From contig NZ_WJIC01000001.1 in NCBI RefSeq assembly GCF_009649815.1, positions 186,001-250,000 of the forward strand: a stretch of DNA of 64,000 nt. Reading direction: 5' to 3'. Position numbers and translations under genes: made by a program. Below, one piece after another: positions 61,123 to 64,000 of this stretch (its first letter is position 1; the number at the start of each line of letters is the position of its first letter). The DNA comes from Nocardia sp. SYP-A9097 (GTDB lineage Bacteria > Actinomycetota > Actinomycetes > Mycobacteriales > Mycobacteriaceae). The notes beneath the pieces are model-generated. The model did no database searches. It was not told the DNA's origin and saw only the letters and a list, made by a program, of their open reading frames with translations.

Positions 61123-62849
61123 CTGCCGTCGACCGTCCAGCAGAATCGGACATCGTGGCAACCGAAATAGGCGAGAACGGCAGCACACCGCACGGCGAGA
61201 CGGTCACCGATCCGGCCCACGGCACCGCTCCGGCGGCCGCATCGGGTGCCGAAACCCTTGCGGCACAACCGGTGGCGGCTGCCACGGCAACCAGGTCGGG
61301 CAGCGCCGTCGAGTCTGCCGAGGCGGCACTGGCGCAACCGGCGAAGATCGCTCCGGCGGCCGACGGGGAGCGGCCGGGGGGATGGACGCGGGCCGCGGCG
61401 CGGATCGAACAGCGCATCGGCGCGGCGACTTTGGCGTTCCTGCTGCTGGCGGGTGTGTTCGGCGCGGTGTGGTCGGTGGTGACGCCGCCGTTCTGGGGGC
61501 ATGACGAGATCACCCAGTTCGGGCGGGCCTATCAGGTGGCGCACGGCGGATTCACGCCGGAGAAGATTCATGATGATCGCGGGCCCGCCTGGGGTGGGCA
61601 GGTGCCGGTCACCATCAACGCGCTGTCGGGGTACGCGTTCGACGACTACAACAGCAAGCGCGATGAGCCCGAGCCCATGATCGAGAACCCGCACGACTAT
61701 GACGTGCTGGGCGCACTGCCGGTATCGAAGCAGACCTCGCAGGTGTGGTTCACCAATACCGCCGCCTACTCCCCCGTCCCGTATCTGCCTGCGGCGGTGG
61801 GCATTCGGCTGGCCGAGGTGCTGGATCTCGATGTCGGCGGGATGGTGCTGGCGACCCGCTGGGCCGGACTGCTCGCCTATCTGCTGATCGTCGGATTCGC
61901 GATTCGCGCGCTGCGCGGGCATCGGGTGCAGTGGCTGGCGCTGACCGTGGCGGTACTGCCGATCGCGGTATTCCAGGCCGGCACCGTCACCGCCGATACG
62001 GTGACAAACGCACTGGCACTGGCGGTTTCGGCGCTCATCGTGAAGAGCCTGTTCCTGGGGCAGCGCCTGTCGCGGCCGGAAACCGTTGTGGCACTTGCCG
62101 CGACGATTCTGCTGCCGATCTGCAAGCCCACCTATGTTTTGCTGGCCATGCTCACCGTGCTGATCCCGGCGCAGCGCTTGGGCTTCGGCAATGCCGAGCG
62201 CCCCGCCGTGTGGCAGCGCGTACTGCCTTGGGCAGCAGCGGCCATCGGCGGCATTTCGTTCGCGGCGTGGATGAAGATCGCCGCGCCCACCGGCGACGGT
62301 ATGAGCCTCATGCGCGGTAAGGACCAGTGGGGCAGCGTCCGTCCCGGCGATCAGCTGAAGGAAATCCTCAGCGACCCCGGGCATTTCCTGAGCGTCTTCG
62401 GCGATAGCATCGCGCGCCGCGACGAGCGCTGGTTCACCCAGTTCTTCGGTGAACTCGGCTTCTCGTACATCGATGTCCCGGCCCTGACCATCTGCGCCAG
62501 CCTGCTGGCCTTCGCGGTGAGCATCGGCATCGCCGATCGAATGGTCGGTGACCGCCTGCGCACCTGGCTGGTCCTGCTCACCATGCTGGCCAGCGTCGCC
62601 ATGATCTACGTAACCCTGTACATGTCCTTCACCCCCGTCGGCTACTTCATGATCGACGGCGTCCAGGGCCGCTACTTCGTCCCGCTGGCCCTACTGACCC
62701 TCGCCGTCTTCCTCCGCTGGATGCCCTTGCGCCTCACCGGAACCGACGGCCGCATCCCCACCCGCATCCCCGCGATCGTCGTCACCCTCTCCACCACCGT
62801 CGCCCTCACCGCCGCCGTAATCAAGTACTCCACCCTCGTCTGGGGCTGA
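61119..62849 (+). CDS. DUF2142-type polytopic membrane protein
   Basis: A 576-residue protein. The first ~95 residues are disordered, Ala/Thr/Glu-rich. About ten to eleven membrane helices follow. An early extracellular loop has TPPFWGHDEITQFGRAYQVA, reminiscent of GT-C glycosyltransferases with an acidic first loop (HDE). The stretch FMIDGVQGRYFVPLALLTL matches DUF2142. With the upstream GT2 gene making a lipid-linked sugar, this is a plausible transferase that uses it outside the membrane; that is inference. Confidence 0.82.
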   Translation: MTAVDRPAESDIVATEIGENGSTPHGETVTDPAHGTAPAAASGAETLAAQPVAAATATRSGSAVESAEAALAQPAKIAPAADGERPGGWTRAAARIEQRIGAATLAFLLLAGVFGAVWSVVTPPFWGHDEITQFGRAYQVAHGGFTPEKIHDDRGPAWGGQVPVTINALSGYAFDDYNSKRDEPEPMIENPHDYDVLGALPVSKQTSQVWFTNTAAYSPVPYLPAAVGIRLAEVLDLDVGGMVLATRWAGLLAYLLIVGFAIRALRGHRVQWLALTVAVLPIAVFQAGTVTADTVTNALALAVSALIVKSLFLGQRLSRPETVVALAATILLPICKPTYVLLAMLTVLIPAQRLGFGNAERPAVWQRVLPWAAAAIGGISFAAWMKIAAPTGDGMSLMRGKDQWGSVRPGDQLKEILSDPGHFLSVFGDSIARRDERWFTQFFGELGFSYIDVPALTICASLLAFAVSIGIADRMVGDRLRTWLVLLTMLASVAMIYVTLYMSFTPVGYFMIDGVQGRYFVPLALLTLAVFLRWMPLRLTGTDGRIPTRIPAIVVTLSTTVALTAAVIKYSTLVWG

Positions 62850-63033
62850 CCCCCGCGCCGAACTCGCTAGGGTTCGAACATGACGGCAGCCTGCCCGAAT
62901 CGCCGGGGCGGACCGATTCGGGGCGGAGCGCATTCGGGGTGGCACTGTATGTGGATTTCGCTGCTACGCCGCAGGATTGGTCGGGATACAGCCGTGATTG
63001 GTGTGGGCTCACCGCGGGGTGAGCCCGGCGCGG

Positions 63034-64000
<967 letters not shown>

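Overview
The window is a high-GC actinobacterial chromosome segment, most likely from Nocardia or a close mycolic-acid-producing relative. The evidence is a galactan module (Wzm, Wzt, GlfT1, GlfT2, GtrA), an antigen-85-like mycolyltransferase, the proteasome activator Bpa/PafE, a DUF397 protein, WhiB-like proteins and a mycothiol-type maleylpyruvate isomerase fold. From about 29.9 kb onward the gene content (tadA, tyrA, hisC-type aminotransferase, quinone oxidoreductase, Rv3778c-like protein, bpa, wzm/wzt/glfT1, gtrA, glfT2) recalls the Rv3752c-Rv3808c stretch of Mycobacterium tuberculosis, with insertions and reordering.

Layout. (1) Positions 1-~7,850: right end of an integrated prophage-like element. 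A leftward operon of tightly overlapping genes runs from a Cro-like XRE protein through an excisionase-like HTH protein, several tiny proteins, two WhiB-like proteins, a YqaJ exonuclease and a RecT annealase. A divergent rightward HTH repressor shares an operator region with it. The element ends at a 24-nt tRNA-Ser 3' fragment (attachment site) followed by a strong terminator. (2) 7.9-16 kb: MarR plus multicopper oxidase operon, XRE regulator, resolvase-like protein, WS/DGAT-like acyltransferase, a solitary cytochrome bc1 cytochrome b (qcrB paralogue) and a DUF397 protein. (3) 16.4-21.6 kb: DUF309 protein, GluQRS, RDD and DUF4190 membrane proteins, a YhhQ queuosine-precursor transporter and tRNA-guanine transglycosylase, i.e. 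a queuosine salvage neighbourhood. (4) 21.6-29.7 kb: asymmetric heterodimeric ABC exporter, Rrf2 and TetR regulators, MmpL-type transporter, VOC protein. (5) 29.8-45.2 kb: three tRNA-Ser genes and tRNA-Arg(ACG), tadA and partner, tyrA, cytosine methyltransferase plus Vsr, aminotransferase, esterase, Ni/Co transporter, FMN oxidase, oxidoreductases. (6) 45.4-64 kb: Bpa, the galactan export genes wzm-wzt-glfT1, RsgA with a leader ORF, a two-component system, secreted hydrolases, an SDR, a TetR/SRPBCC pair, glfT2, gtrA, two further cell-envelope genes, and an rmlB cut by the window edge.

The most unusual signal is a dispersed intergenic element present four times (about 32.6, 40.9, 45.2 and 59.4 kb). 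Its loop is conserved, but its stem arms differ between copies and stay complementary within each copy, as expected of a conserved structure. One copy is preceded by tandem repeats of its leading arm. Other points of interest are the queuosine cluster with an atypical TGT substrate pocket, an Rv3778c-type protein lacking the PLP lysine, a WhiB fusion protein in the prophage, and a probable frameshift in the recT tail.
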